Both the position numbers and the translations under genes were made by a program. Below, one piece after another: positions 1 to 10,400 of a stretch of DNA of 64,000 nucleotides (the stretch's first letter is position 1; every line of letters starts with the position of its first letter). The notes below the pieces were generated by a model. It saw only the letters and a list, made by a program, of their open reading frames with translations. It had not been told where the DNA came from and did no database searches. Source of the DNA: Entoloma clypeatum. Taxonomy: Eukaryota; Basidiomycota; Agaricomycetes; Agaricales; Entolomataceae. The stretch is from positions 186,001-250,000 of the forward strand of contig OY751489.1 of NCBI GenBank assembly GCA_963565915.1. The letters run 5' to 3'.

Positions 1-398
1 TAGTAGTATAGATAACCTAATTTTGTCAATTTCCCCGTAGGGTCCCTCCAATGACATGTGTTCTTATCCCCAACATATGCGCGAGCCCCTGGGCCTCGGT
101 ACCAGAAAGGGCACCTCTCGATATCGGCTGCAGAGCTTGAAGCGGAGATAACAGCATTTTTGAGGTTGACACAGGGAAGGCCGTGTTTCCACAATATGGC
201 GTGCTAAACTTCCGACGGAAGTTGACTAGCTGCTTGTAGGCATAATCTTATAGTGTACGTATATATGGGGGCGATGGGAAGGACGCTGCGGTACACTAAT
301 ACTAATGAATAGTTCCACCAATGCACCGGCATAGGTATAAAAGTCGTTACAATGTCTTCTAATTGAGAAGTGTATAAATCCAAAAAACATTGGCCATT
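1..398. other. Intergenic, 3' flank of GDA1
   Basis: No convincing gene is visible. The stretch lies downstream of the GDA1 stop codon and probably holds its 3' UTR. Short overlapping reading frames on both strands lack splice support or family resemblance. Confidence 0.5.
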
Positions 399-2401
399 CT
401 ACACCCGGCACGTCACTTCGCCCGCACCGACGAGCTCCAACACCGCACCCAAACACCAGCCAAGCTCTGTCCCCGCAATCTTCTTCTCCATCTTCACCTC
501 CCGTTTATCTTCAAACTCGTATCCAAGCCGCAGCAGCCCGTACATGAAGGTCAGGTCGAGGCAGTACTCCGGCCGCCCTTCGAGCTCTTCCATGGCTTCC
601 GGGAAGGACCCCCAGCGTTCCACCCAGGCGGAGTGTCCGCGGCACACGGTGGAGGCGAGAGAGGCAAAGGTGGCAACAGTTATGGGGAAAGACGACAATG
701 CAGACGACGAGGAGGAAGAAGGGTACAAAAGGGGATGGAGCCGGTCGTAAAAGTAGGACAGCAACAGGACCTTGCCCGTTGCGAACGTATCAAGGAGCGA
801 CGGCTGGTACACGCCATTGAACGAGCACGGTTTGACCTCGCAGATCCTGTTTTCACCGACATCAATTCAATCTCTCGCCCCACACAAAGCCACAAACCGG
901 GAAACTCACGCATCTTTAGCCATCACGAGCTCGACCACCCTCTTACATGCCTCGAACCCGCCCACCTCCTCCCCTCCCATCGTCACATTTCGCTTCCCGC
1001 CGGTCTTCGGATCCTCCACCTCCACCACCCGCCTCGTCCCACGGCTCAAGCACGGATTCCCCACCACCACCGCCGCCGCCTCCTCCTCCGTGTCCGCCCC
1101 ACCGGTCCGGATCGACGCCATAAAGTCCACAAGCTGGTGTACGTGGCGCCTGGCCCGCATGAGGCCGTAGCCGAGATACGAGTGCTGGTACAACACGTGT
1201 GTCTTCCCCGCAAACGCGAGGTCGTACCGGTGCTCGCCGTCCAGGAACGTCGAGTCGGGCTTGGAGAACGCCGGCTCGAACGCGATCTGGGTCGACGCCC
1301 CGCCTAGGTCCAGGACGGCGTACGTCCCCGCCGGCGCTGTCCCCGCAGGAGCGTCGTGTGCGGCACTGCCACCACCGCCGCCGATGTTTCCCAACAGGTA
1401 ATTGGCCGTGATCCACGCGTACACGCCCTCCTCCTTCCCGTCCATGATCTCCACAGCCCGCTTCGCGGAGAGATGGAAGGGGTATTCTGTCCTCAACCGG
1501 TCTTCGACCGCGTCTAGGATGTCCTGGCTCTGTGTATGCGGCAGCTGCCGCAGCCCTGCGGTCGCTTTCACGGCTACGGGTGTGCAGTTCCGCAGGTGCT
1601 CCGGGACGACACGGAGGGCGGTGGTCATGAGGGGGTCAAGGGACTTCGCAGCACCGAGTGGCGAGCCGGCAAAGGAGGACAGACCGGGCTGGGTCATGTT
1701 GAATACCTCGTATTCGTAGGTGGGTGAGGGCGGGCGGCAGTTGTTGAATTTGTAGACGTGGATGCGGGAGCCGGTGGAGCCGGCGTCGACGATGAGGGCG
1801 TATTGGACGAGGGGCAAGGAAGCGTCGTGTGGGGCTTCACAAGCGGTGGTTTTGGATAGGTCGGGGTCGGTTTCGAAGGATGTGGCAGCGAGGCCGATGG
1901 TCCCTGCTGCTGCTGGTGTTTCTGGTTTTATCTCATGGGCTTACACCTCCAGTCAACATTGCTGTACTTGAAAGAACCGCTTTATTTAACTCACTATTAT
2001 TGGTATCTTTGTTCGCTCCGGGGTACATGATTCCTAGTAAGCCTGGATGAGCAGGCGGGGCAGGCCACAGTCAAAGTGTACTCACCGCTTGGCCACTGGG
2101 TGTCCGAATGTCCTCCAAGGTATATCACCCCCAATACAAAAGCTCCAAGGACAGCAGCCTTCCTCCACGACATCCGCCACCGCCAGGTCTGATTGACGCT
2201 ACTCGGGCCCATCCCACCTTCTAGCCTCTCGTAGTTGGCGCTCCGTGGAGAAACAGCCATCTTGCCTCTGTTTGAAAGTCTTCTTCCGCCTTTGTCCTTG
2301 CTTGGAGATGCTCGTCCGCTGGCACGAGCTGACGATACGGATGCCTTTGACGATGCAGAAGGGGTGGAAACGTGACTGTTGCTAATAAGGCCCGCCAACA
2401 T
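399..2401 (-). CDS. GDA1: Guanosine diphosphatase, GDA1/CD39 family (Golgi)
   Basis: Three exons can be joined in frame: 2401-2086, 1939-910 and 846-399, giving about 597 residues. Introns of 146 and 63 nt have GTGAGT donors. The N-terminus is serine-rich and followed by one hydrophobic segment (about residues 82-97), as in a type II Golgi membrane protein. The lumenal part shows the apyrase conserved regions: DAGSTGSR (157-164), KATAGLRQLP, EGVYAWITANYLLG, LDLGGASTQI and, across the second intron, a FNG motif near the end. In the family this enzyme hydrolyses GDP to GMP in the Golgi lumen, letting GMP leave in exchange for GDP-mannose and so supporting glycosylation. A glycine-rich insert follows region 3. 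The first ATG at 2401 is used because it gives the full cytoplasmic tail. The acceptor of exon 2 (AAG at 1942-1940) is weak but is the only one that keeps the frame. The next genes on both sides are unrelated in function. Confidence 0.93.
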
Positions 2402-2850
2402 GCAACATGTAGTGTTTTATTTCCTTCAGAGATTTGAAAGGAAAGGTGAACGAAAGACGGAATGTATAATCGACGGTGTTGAGGGTGGTGATGGTGATGG
2501 TGATGGTCAAAAACAGTCCGCAGTGGGTTCCTCGCGTTGATCGGTCACCTGCGGATTTGCGTGGAGAACAAATCTACAACATAGACTCAGTCTATTTATT
2601 TTAGCAGGATCCCTTTCAACAGTCGTTGAATTATCAAGCTTAGAATATTAGGGTACGCGTAATAAAATCAGCGTCTATGTATTTCCAAATCAGAAAGGAA
2701 AACGCAAGATGGGATCACTCGTGCTTCAATTCCCAAAGTATGTGACGCTCAGGCTTCAGAAGTGAGGGCGAGGGGAACCTTGCGGACTGACACCCGGCAG
2801 TATCAAGCAGAGATGGTGCTGGGGCGATAATCCCGAAGGACAGTGATATG
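2402..2850. other. Intergenic between GDA1 and RPC11
   Basis: This 449-bp gap holds the promoter and 5' UTR of GDA1 (reading leftwards) and the 3' end of the polymerase subunit gene. A short GGTGAT-type microsatellite occurs near 2484-2506. No gene is seen. Confidence 0.5.
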
Positions 2851-3449
2851 CTAATTTTCGCGCCATCGGTAAGCACAGGCTGTACAACTTTCAACCCAAG
2901 AGTCAGCTTCTCTTGAATAAGGAGGAAAAACAGCAGAAGTCGTTACCGATAGACTGGAGGAAAAAAACGGCACGTCAGACCAGTCGACAATGTGAAACAA
3001 ACAAGAAACGCAGCGTCACATACAAGTGGTCATAGGTTCGTCCGCTGATCTTATTTGCAGCTGGTAGAAATACGCCTTGTCGTGATTGCATTTCTCACAA
3101 GACGCTGTAAAAAAAAAAAGGAGAGAGATCAGGGAGGATGTCGAAGTGAAAGATGAAAAAAAAACAGAATTACCCATTGTGGAATCGGCATGAGCCCACA
3201 TTTCGTCTCCACCAAGGACGTCGTCGACTTTTTTTCGTTTTAATTTCGTCCGAGAAGTCATCTGAAAGGTAAAGGATACCACCGTGATGTCAGTCAATGA
3301 ACGGGATTTTTCGCAGAGATTAGTCGTTATTGGCACTCAACTTGTTTTGTTATTGGGAACTCGTAAGGGCATGTATTACACGCCCATTTGTTATATCCGG
3401 TATCGGATGATATAACGAGGAGATTGGCGCATGAGGGACAAAAGAGCAT
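2851..3449 (-). CDS. RPC11: DNA-directed RNA polymerase III subunit C11 (RPC10/POLR3K)
   Basis: Five exons join in frame: 3449-3342, 3261-3174, 3104-3024, 2953-2947 and 2887-2851, giving exactly 106 residues, the normal length for this subunit. The N-terminal zinc ribbon begins MLFCPSCANL and has a second pair CNTC. The central linker contains KKVDDVLGGDEMW. The C-terminal TFIIS-type ribbon has CEKC, then QIRSADEPMTT and ends CAYRWREN. The acidic RSADEP loop is the one that in this family drives RNA cleavage and termination-reinitiation by Pol III. Exon 4 is only 7 nt and supplies F-Y-R; without it the conserved MTTFYRC motif cannot be built. The start lies 83 bp from the divergently transcribed SPRY gene. 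Confidence 0.95.
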
Positions 3450-3532
3450 TGAATGATGGGGGTCAAGAGCAGCGGATCTTATCATAAGGGCGGCCCGAAG
3501 CATTGCCGGTCATTTACTAACTTCCACCCACC
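3450..3532. promoter_or_regulatory. Short bidirectional promoter between RPC11 and SPRY gene
   Basis: The two start codons (3449 on the minus strand, 3533 on the plus strand) are separated by only 83 bp, so both 5' UTRs and core promoters must lie within or overlap this gap and the first exons. No TATA box is evident. Confidence 0.6.
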
Positions 3533-4712
3533 ATGTCCCTTTTCAAACCTCTCAGAGATAGACTCTCAGAAGCCCGCCAGCATGACCACCAACACAGCAA
3601 GTCTTCCAAATTCTCAAACTCTTCACCGCCGCCAGAATGGACACCTGCTCCTGAAACATCGGTACGTCTCCACTGCGTGAATAGCGAGAGCTGATTTCTT
3701 GAACCACTAAACCAGCATACCGACGGTCTGTACGCCGATGCGCCTCAGGCGGAATACGAAGCAGCAGAGCGGTTCTGCGCACAGTACCCACCGTACCCCC
3801 CGCGACTCATGCCTTCAGACCTCGTCGACCGGGTCAGAACGCTAGGATGCAGAGCGTGGGGCCTTAAAGTCCCCCCTGTGGACTATTATGAACCGCGGTT
3901 CTTCGGCTCCATACTAAACCCGGTCGACACAAGGATAAGAAGCAGCGAAAAAGGACGTGGCGCCGTGCAAGTGCAGACCACGAAGGCATGTAAAGACGTC
4001 TCGCTCCTCAGTGATTTACCGATCACCGCCGGACTTTACGATACGAAAGGGAAAGACGGCGTCTATTTCGAGGTCGCGATACACAAGATGAACGGCCTCA
4101 TCGCGATCGGTCTGTTCTTTCTTTCCTTTCCTTTCTTTTCCCCGAAATCCAAACTAAACCTTGAACATGTTCCCGGTCAATTTTCACCCAACAACCACCC
4201 ACCCACTGTTTCCGCGCTAAACCCCAGGAACGGCCTGCCGTCCCTACCCCTCCTGGCGCCTCCCAGGCTGGAACAGACTCAGCGCCGGCCTGCACCTCGA
4301 CGACTTCCGCAAATTCTTCGAAGACCCCGACGGCGGGCGTGACTACTACCACCACCGCCCCTCTACCAGTGACAAAGGCCCCCCCGTGTTCGTCCCCGGA
4401 GACACCATCGGCTGCGGTTACGTCTTCTCCTCCGGCACGCTCTTCTTCACGTACAACGGCCAGCGCCTCCCTCCCGCCTTCACCGGGGTATACCTCCCGA
4501 GGCGGAACTACGACGTGTTCGCGGCCGTGGGTGTAGAGGGGGAGTGTGAGTTTGAGGTCAACTTTGGAGGGGAGGGGTTTAGATGGGCGGAAGGGAACGA
4601 GTGGGCGTGGAGGGTGGAGGGGCATGTTGGGGTGTTGGATGCTGTGGGTCCCAGTGGAGAGGATGGAGATGAGCTACCGAGCTACAGGGAAGTGGGGCGA
4701 GCTAATCATTAG
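3533..4712 (+). CDS. SPRY-domain protein
   Basis: Exons 3533-3661, 3716-4109 and 4228-4712 join in frame to about 335 residues; the first starts MSLFKPLRDRL. Introns are 54 and 118 nt. The first 70 or so residues are polar and likely disordered. A SPRY/B30.2-type beta-sandwich follows, with recognisable strands: PITAGLYDTKGKDGVYFEV, GLIAIGTACRPYPSWRLPGW, PGDTIGCGYVFSSGTLFFTYNG and FAAVGVEGECEFEVNFG. Such domains bind protein partners. In fungi, related single-SPRY proteins include the endosomal ubiquitin-ligase adaptors Ssh4/Ear1 and RanBPM-like proteins. No transmembrane helix is seen, so an Ssh4-type membrane adaptor is unlikely and the partner is unknown. The gene ends 224 bp from the stop of the convergent neighbour. 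Confidence 0.85.
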
Positions 4713-4936
4713 GGAACATTAAGACTTTGGGGGGTACAGTACCTGATCCTTGTTTAATGCATGTTATTGTCCGATAATAGTTGCAGCCTGTTAGCGACCA
4801 CCAACAACGGATTGGATGTATCTGGGTAATGAGGCTGCAAGGATGGCGTATGTTACATTATTCGGTGATGGTATTTGCCAAGATAGAAACAGACGAGACG
4901 AAAAGACACGGAGAAAGCGTACGTGGTAAATAAATG
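4713..4936. other. Convergent 3' gap
   Basis: The gap of 224 bp lies between the stop codons of the SPRY gene and the oppositely oriented uncharacterised gene, and holds both 3' UTRs. Nothing else is seen. Confidence 0.5.
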
Positions 4937-7242
4937 CTACACCACACGACCAGGCTCCTTCCAAATGTTCTTCTTTTCCCGTCTTGCGAGCGCCATCGCT
5001 CCAAGCACATCCACCAGACTGGTCACCAAAATTTGAGTCTCCAGCTCAGCATGCCTCATAAACAGCCCACAACCATGAGACCTCATAACCTTGTTCACCA
5101 CATAACAAACCTCCCTCTTCCCCTCCTCCATAAACACCCCCACAACCAATCGACAAAACACCCTCAACCCCGACTTCCTCCCATGCTTCCTTTCCTCAAG
5201 CTCCACCAACCCCTTCACCGTCCCTTCCGCGAACCCGAAAAACCCCCTCATCTCCTCCGGCCCCTCCCCCTCCCGCTCCCAAAACACCTCCATGCGCCCC
5301 TCATCCACCGCCACATAATACACCACACTCCCCCCCACCAAAAACACATGCACCTCCCGCACGAACCACAGCCCCTCCACCGACCTCGTCGCATACCACC
5401 TCGGGCGCACAACAACAACGCCCCTCACCTCCTCCGGCACCTCATGATACAGCACCTCCGTCTCCCGCGCCCACCCCCGCACCAGCTCCTTGCTCGGCCG
5501 CGGAAGCCCAACGACGCTCTCGCTGTACGTCCGCTTGATCACGAGGGAGGCGTCGTCGAACACGGCCGGGTCGAGCGGGTCGATGTTCGGCAGGATGGCG
5601 GGGTATTTGGACCTTGAGGCGCGGCTGAGCGCGACCAGGTCGTCCAGCGAGCCCGAGGTCGCGCCGGCGTAGAAGAGGTCGGAAGGGTTGGGCCAGAGGA
5701 AGGTGGAGCGGTAGAGCGTGCCGAGGTTTTTCAGAAAAGAGTTTAGATTCTTGTGGGTAAGCAGGGTAGCCTGCGAAGGGTTCCTGTTTTTTTTTTTTGC
5801 GGGGGGGGGGAGGAGAGTTGTTACACAAGGTCAGCACCTGGGTTTTGGTATGATAAGACGGAGCGCGTACATGAAGTCATCAGCAAAGTCCACGCCGCCA
5901 ATGACGATGTCGGCGTTTTTGAGTATCTCCCAGAATTTGCCTTGACCCGTGCACATGCTGTGCATGTAGTCAGACCAAGAGAGGAGGGTGACGTCCCACT
6001 CGAATCGTGATCCTCCGGTCCTCATGATGAGCGGGACAAGCAGCTAAAAACAGCCCAGCTCAGCTTTTGATACTGTTCATATCAAGGAGAAAATCCTGTT
6101 ACCCATTCCCAGATTGCAGGCTGTTCGGCGTCTATCTTCCAATGGGCTAGATTGACGTAATGCTGCAGCCAGTCGAAAGTTTCATAGTCCATCTCGACCT
6201 CTGCAAATATCGTGTTCTTCTCGTATGCTTCATAGGCATCACAGCCCTTGTTGGGACTCTCGATAAATACGGCTTGAATCCTCCGCCGCGTCAGGTTCAG
6301 GCGGTCGATGTCGGGGAAGAGCTTCAACTGCGGCAGGAGTGTGCGTGGCTGGGGGTCGACACCGGAGCAAGAGGTGTCATCTGTGGACTTGTCACTTGAT
6401 CTCAACGACGACGAGGACGGTATCGGTGAGCAGTGGATGTTTGACGAGCTGGCAAAATTTTCGGGAGGTGGTTCGATCCACCTGGTGTCGTGTTCGTCTT
6501 CTCTTTCTCCTTTCTCCTTGAGATCCGACTCCGTCCTCGGTCGTTTCACCCGGGTTTCCCTCTCGCTCTCGCACCCACTTCCCTCTTCTTTCTGTCGCTT
6601 GTCATCGTGTCCTCTCCTCGTCGGGCTCTCCACAGCGTCGGCCTTCCTTTTCCGAGCCTTCCGCTCCGACACCTGCTCCCTCTTTTTCTCTCCCAACTCT
6701 TTCGCCTTCCTCAAAGCCGTATCGTATTCCGCTTCGCCCCTCTCGATCTCCTCCGGGCTCGGCCTCCACTTCTCCGGAATATGAACAACCTCCTTCGGAT
6801 AGAACAACGCGAGGAGAAGCCCCCACTTCTCCCACTCTTCATCCGTGGGATCGCGCCACCGCGCGGTCCTACCACCGGGCGTAGACGTGGCAGAGGCAGG
6901 ATCCTCTGCCCCGTTCGCCCTAGCGCTCGTTTCAGCACTCGAGCTCGGTCCGTCCACCGGGTGCGCAGGACACGCTGGGGTACAGTTCGGGTGGTAGCGC
7001 ATGTTCATGACATGTTTCCTGAGCCCGCCCGCACTGGTCTCAAAGATGGGGCAGGTCCTCAGAGGTACGGGACGGCGCGCATGCGTGGCCACAACAGAGA
7101 GGTCGTCGCCACATGTATGTCCACATGCTTGGAATGTGTTCCGCACCACTTTGTGCAGTTTAATTCTTCCTAGCGAAACAGAAAAAAAAATATCAGAGGC
7201 ATTTCGGTTTACTCTTTGTGGTACTGTTCATTTACCAAGCAT
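4937..7242 (-). CDS. Uncharacterised protein with N-terminal Cys/His region
   Basis: Exons 7169-6103, 6043-5838 and 5783-4937 join in frame (introns 59 and 54 nt). A 7-nt first exon 7242-7236 (ATG CTT G) would supply the start and give 708 residues; that start is the least certain part. Residues about 5-75 contain many Cys and His, including CGHTC and a C2H2-like stretch around HVMNMRYHPNC. The middle (about 120-270) is highly charged with basic clusters such as RKARKRK and looks disordered and nuclear. The C-terminal 350 residues look globular: a conserved-looking block WEWLLVPLIM..FEWDVTLLSWSDYM, then KYPAILPNIDP, LVIKRTYSES and FVREVHVFLVGGSVVYYV. The VIKRTYS and VREVHVFLVGG pieces recall ATP-grasp-like basidiomycete proteins, but this is only a resemblance. 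A run of C and A tracts precedes the last acceptor. No function is proposed. Confidence 0.7.
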
Positions 7243-7779
7243 TCCACTGGAGTTGTGTCCAAGGAGCGAGTTAGGGATTCAGGAACCAACTAATCTACGA
7301 CACACGTGATGTTTCTGACCGCGTCATTCATAATTCTTCTACAGTCTACTTATGTACTACAGACGAGTGTCTTTTATGAGTATGTTGGGTGGTGGTATCA
7401 ATCCAAAACACCGATAATCGTCTTCACCCGATACCCGATATCTCCCTGAAATGGGTCTCTTTAATCCCCAACCTCCATCTCTTGATCCCCCGACGACGTA
7501 CCAGAAGAAGCAGAGTTATCCTCTTCTGCCGCTGGACCTGACTTCAAGTTCTCTTCTGGCATCAGCGACACATACGAAGGTCGCGGCCATTTCCTTGCGG
7601 GCGAGCGAGTCGCGTGCTCCAAGTTGCTATCCGTTGAACTGGTGAGTGGGCCACTGCAGAGCACGGCGGTTCCGAGTTCAAGCCCACCATGTGGAGGAAA
7701 AGGATGGATTATAGTAGACAAATCCCCCCATCTACACAAATATTAGATGTACATCAACCAAGATACATACCAGTCCATA
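7243..7779. other. Gene-poor flank with one short candidate exon
   Basis: This holds the likely promoter of the uncharacterised gene and the short minus-strand frame listed separately. The right half marks the start of repeat-rich DNA. Confidence 0.4.
7461..7739 (-). CDS. Possible C-terminal exon of an unidentified or truncated gene
   Basis: A minus-strand frame ends with an acidic, Ser/Glu-rich tail (EENLKSGPAAEEDN..EVGD). It could be the last exon of a gene whose upstream part has been lost in the repeat zone, since a plausible acceptor (CTCTGCAG) lies near 7665. No family is recognised and no start is supported. Confidence 0.2.
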   Translation of the reverse strand: MCRWGDLSTIIHPFPPHGGLELGTAVLCSGPLTSSTDSNLEHATRSPARKWPRPSYVSLMPEENLKSGPAAEEDNSASSGTSSGDQEMEVGD

Positions 7780-8162
7780 CTATAGTATTACGACCATAGA
7801 TTCATGCCATGTTACGCATTATGCAATAGGTTCACCGGGACGGGGTTCAGAAGCCCGCGTCACGCGTTACGGTCAGAAATTCATTCATTTTTACCAGATA
7901 ATCTTGTCAATTTGTGCTCCTGAAGGCTTTAAAAATTCCACCCTGTCACCATTCAAATAAAAAATAGCATCAAGAGTCAAGGAAACACCAAATCCCAATC
8001 ACTAGAGCCTCTGGTGTTTTGTAGTCAGAAAAAAAAAAAATATGTTACTTTTGGAACATATTCATGGAGGTATGTTATGTGTTACGGGGGTCATATAGGT
8101 TCAGTTCACGATCCCGTGTTACATGTTACGCGTTATGTGAACCTATGGTTGTAATACTACAG
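7780..8162. mobile_element. MITE with TA target duplication
   Basis: Inverted ends match with few mismatches: CTATAGTATTACGACCATAG on the left (from 7780), and the right end read on the minus strand begins CTGTAGTATTACAACCATAG. Both are flanked by TA (7778-7779 and 8163-8164). The 383-bp body is AT-rich with short repeats of a GTTACGCRTTAT-like word near both ends and has no coding frame. TA duplication and terminal inverted repeats fit a non-autonomous Tc1/mariner-type element. Confidence 0.75.
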
Positions 8163-8164
8163 TA

Positions 8165-8719
8165 GTCCCAACATAAAATCTACTACAAAGAAACATGCCA
8201 ACAAATCTTACCTCAAGTGCCTCTGCCGGAGAATGTTGTCGATCTGAACGTGATGAATTGACAGTTTGAACCAACTGCTGAATTCGGATGAGAGTGAGTG
8301 ACAGAAAAATGAATCAAATAAGAAGAGGAAGGGGCTGAGCCCTAGATATAGTATTGATATATCAAACAATTGTAACTACAGCTCAAGCATGATACATCAT
8401 GAGTTGTCATTATAGGTCCGATATATCATGGCCTCTGAAATATCAGCTCTAGCTTCATTACATGCTGTCATCTTGACAGTTGCTTCTCGCGCCCTGGTGG
8501 TGCAAGATTACGATCTTGGTCCCATCAAGGGATTTCTTGGCATCTATTTTTGTCATGGTTGATGGGCACATAGTCAACCTACATTGTAACATCTTAGACG
8601 GTCCAGCGAAGACATACAATGTATTGTCTCAGATGGCCACAGCGGGCCCGCTGGAGCTCCAGTGAACAAACCTTAAATGACAGAGCTTAGTAATCAAAGG
8701 AGAACAGTGTGTTAGTGGC
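8165..8719. other. AT-rich non-coding stretch
   Basis: No gene or repeat boundary is recognised. A GATATATCA word occurs near 8355 and an inverted ATGATACATCATGAG palindrome near 8389. Confidence 0.4.
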
Positions 8720-10400
8720 TCTACTAGCACTGGCACATCGGGCGGCTGGTCAATAATATATTGGGTATATCTCTGTGACCCATGCATGGATTGAGATGGC
8801 CCAGGGCTTGTTTTAAAGCCGGCCCACCAGACATCGACCAGCACCATGACTGGCACCCACAATTTCAATGGACCGGCACATTTTCTGACACATTCATCAG
8901 CACATCAGGCAGCACAAAAGTGCCAGTTAGTAGTATTCTGGGTATATCTCAGTGCTGTGTGCATGGATTTGGATGGCCCAGGGCTTGTTTTAAAGCCGGT
9001 CCACTGGACATTGACCGGTGGCATAACCGGCATCTACAATTGCGATGGACCGGCACATTTTCTGGCACATTCATCAGCACATCCAGGAACACAAAAGTGC
9101 CGGTCAATAATATTGTGGGTATATCTCAGTGCCCCATGCATGGATTTGGATGACCCAGGGCTTGTTTTAAAGCCGGTCCACCAGACATTGACCTGCGGCA
9201 TAACCAGCATCTACAATTGCGATGGACCGGCACATTTTCTGGCACATTCATCAGCACATCTGGGAACACAAAAGTGCCGGTCAATAATATTGTGGGTATA
9301 TCTCAGTGCCCCTGCATGGATTTGGATGACCCAGGGCTTGTTTTAAAGCCAGTCCACTGGACACTGACCGGCACCTACAATTTGTTGGAATGACAAGCTG
9401 CCGCGAGCCTTCCATATCTGGACACAGTGCGCAGCCGCGTTGAGTTTTTACGCCATCATCATTTTTCCTCCTCGTGCTATTTCGCCATATCATGTATTCC
9501 ATTCTACATACCTTTTTTAGCTGTACCTTTATTGTACCACATGTTTTGAGACTCTCCTCTCGTTTTCCTTTGTTTTTTGTTAAGGTAAATTTGCAAAACC
9601 TTATTTACTTATTATGGCATAGTTTTTGTCACCTCCCCTCAGTTGTTTGACCCCGCTCTCGCATGAAAACACTGAGGTGAGATCTTCTAATTATCTTTCT
9701 CTTTTGAAAGTCTTACTTATGTTTGAGTGCCTAGCTATTTATTATAGGTAAATACAGAGTTGTTTGACCCCGCTCTCGTGTGCAAACACTGAGCTATTTA
9801 TTATAGTATGCTTACACAATTTCGATGGACCAGCACATTTTCTGGCACATTCATCGGCACATCCAGCAACACAAAAGTGCCGGTCAATAAGCTATCGGGT
9901 CTATCTCAGTGACACATCTATGGATTCAGATGACCCAGGGCTTGTTTTAAAGCTGGTCCACCAGTGACTGACCAGCACCAAGACCAGCACCTACAATTTC
10001 GATCAACTGGCACATTTTATGACAGATTCATCGGCACATCAGGCAGGACAAAAGTGCCAGTCAATAATATTGTGGGTATATCTCAGTGTGCTGTGCATGG
10101 ATTTGGATGACCCAGGCCTTGTTTCAAAGCCGGTCCACTGGACATTGACCGGCACCATGACTGGCACCCACCATTTTGATTGACCGGCACATTTTCTGGC
10201 ACATTCATTGGCACATCGGGCAACACACAAGTACTGGTCAATAATATATTGGGTACATCTCAGCAACCAGTGCATGGATTTGAATGACCCAGGGCTTGTT
10301 TTGAAGCCGATCCACCTGGCATTCACTGGCCCCATAACCGGCACCTGGAATTTTCATGGACCAGTCCATCTGTCAACACACAAGTGCCCACAAAGAAACA
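8720..10400. repeat. 177-bp tandem satellite
   Basis: Units anchored on the word TGGGTATATCTCAGTG start at 8762, 8939, 9116, 9293, 9896, 10073 and 10250. Consecutive starts differ by exactly 177 bp except where a solo LTR interrupts. Each unit contains a GACCCAGGGCTTGTTTTAAAG block, several CCGGCAC words and GGCACATTCATCRGCACATC. Units differ by roughly 5-15%. Because 177 is 59 codons, a frame stays open through several units; this is a consequence of the period, and no gene is proposed. Confidence 0.93.
9383..9816. mobile_element. Solo LTR (434 bp) in the satellite
   Basis: The segment starts TGTTGGAATGAC and ends GCTTACA, and is bordered by a 5-bp duplication CAATT (9378-9382 and 9817-9821) at a position where other satellite units read continuously. 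TG..CA ends with a 5-bp duplication are those of an LTR; no internal region is present. Inside, GTTGTTTGACCCCGCTCTCG occurs twice (about 9638 and 9759) and GAGCTATTTATTATAG-like words occur twice. Confidence 0.85.

Noticed and set aside
390..1307. 305-codon plus-strand frame
   Set aside because: It is antisense to GDA1 and due to high GC third positions; it has no domain.
4934..5617. 227-codon plus-strand frame rich in His and Pro
   Set aside because: It is antisense to the coding exon of the 708-residue protein.
6490..7173. 227-codon plus-strand frame
   Set aside because: It is the opposite strand of the charged middle region of the same gene.
8846..9346. 166-codon open frame with repeated peptide (HNFNGPAHFLTHSSAHQ type)
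   Set aside because: It is the 177-bp satellite read in frame; the period is a multiple of three, so the frame stays open by structure alone.
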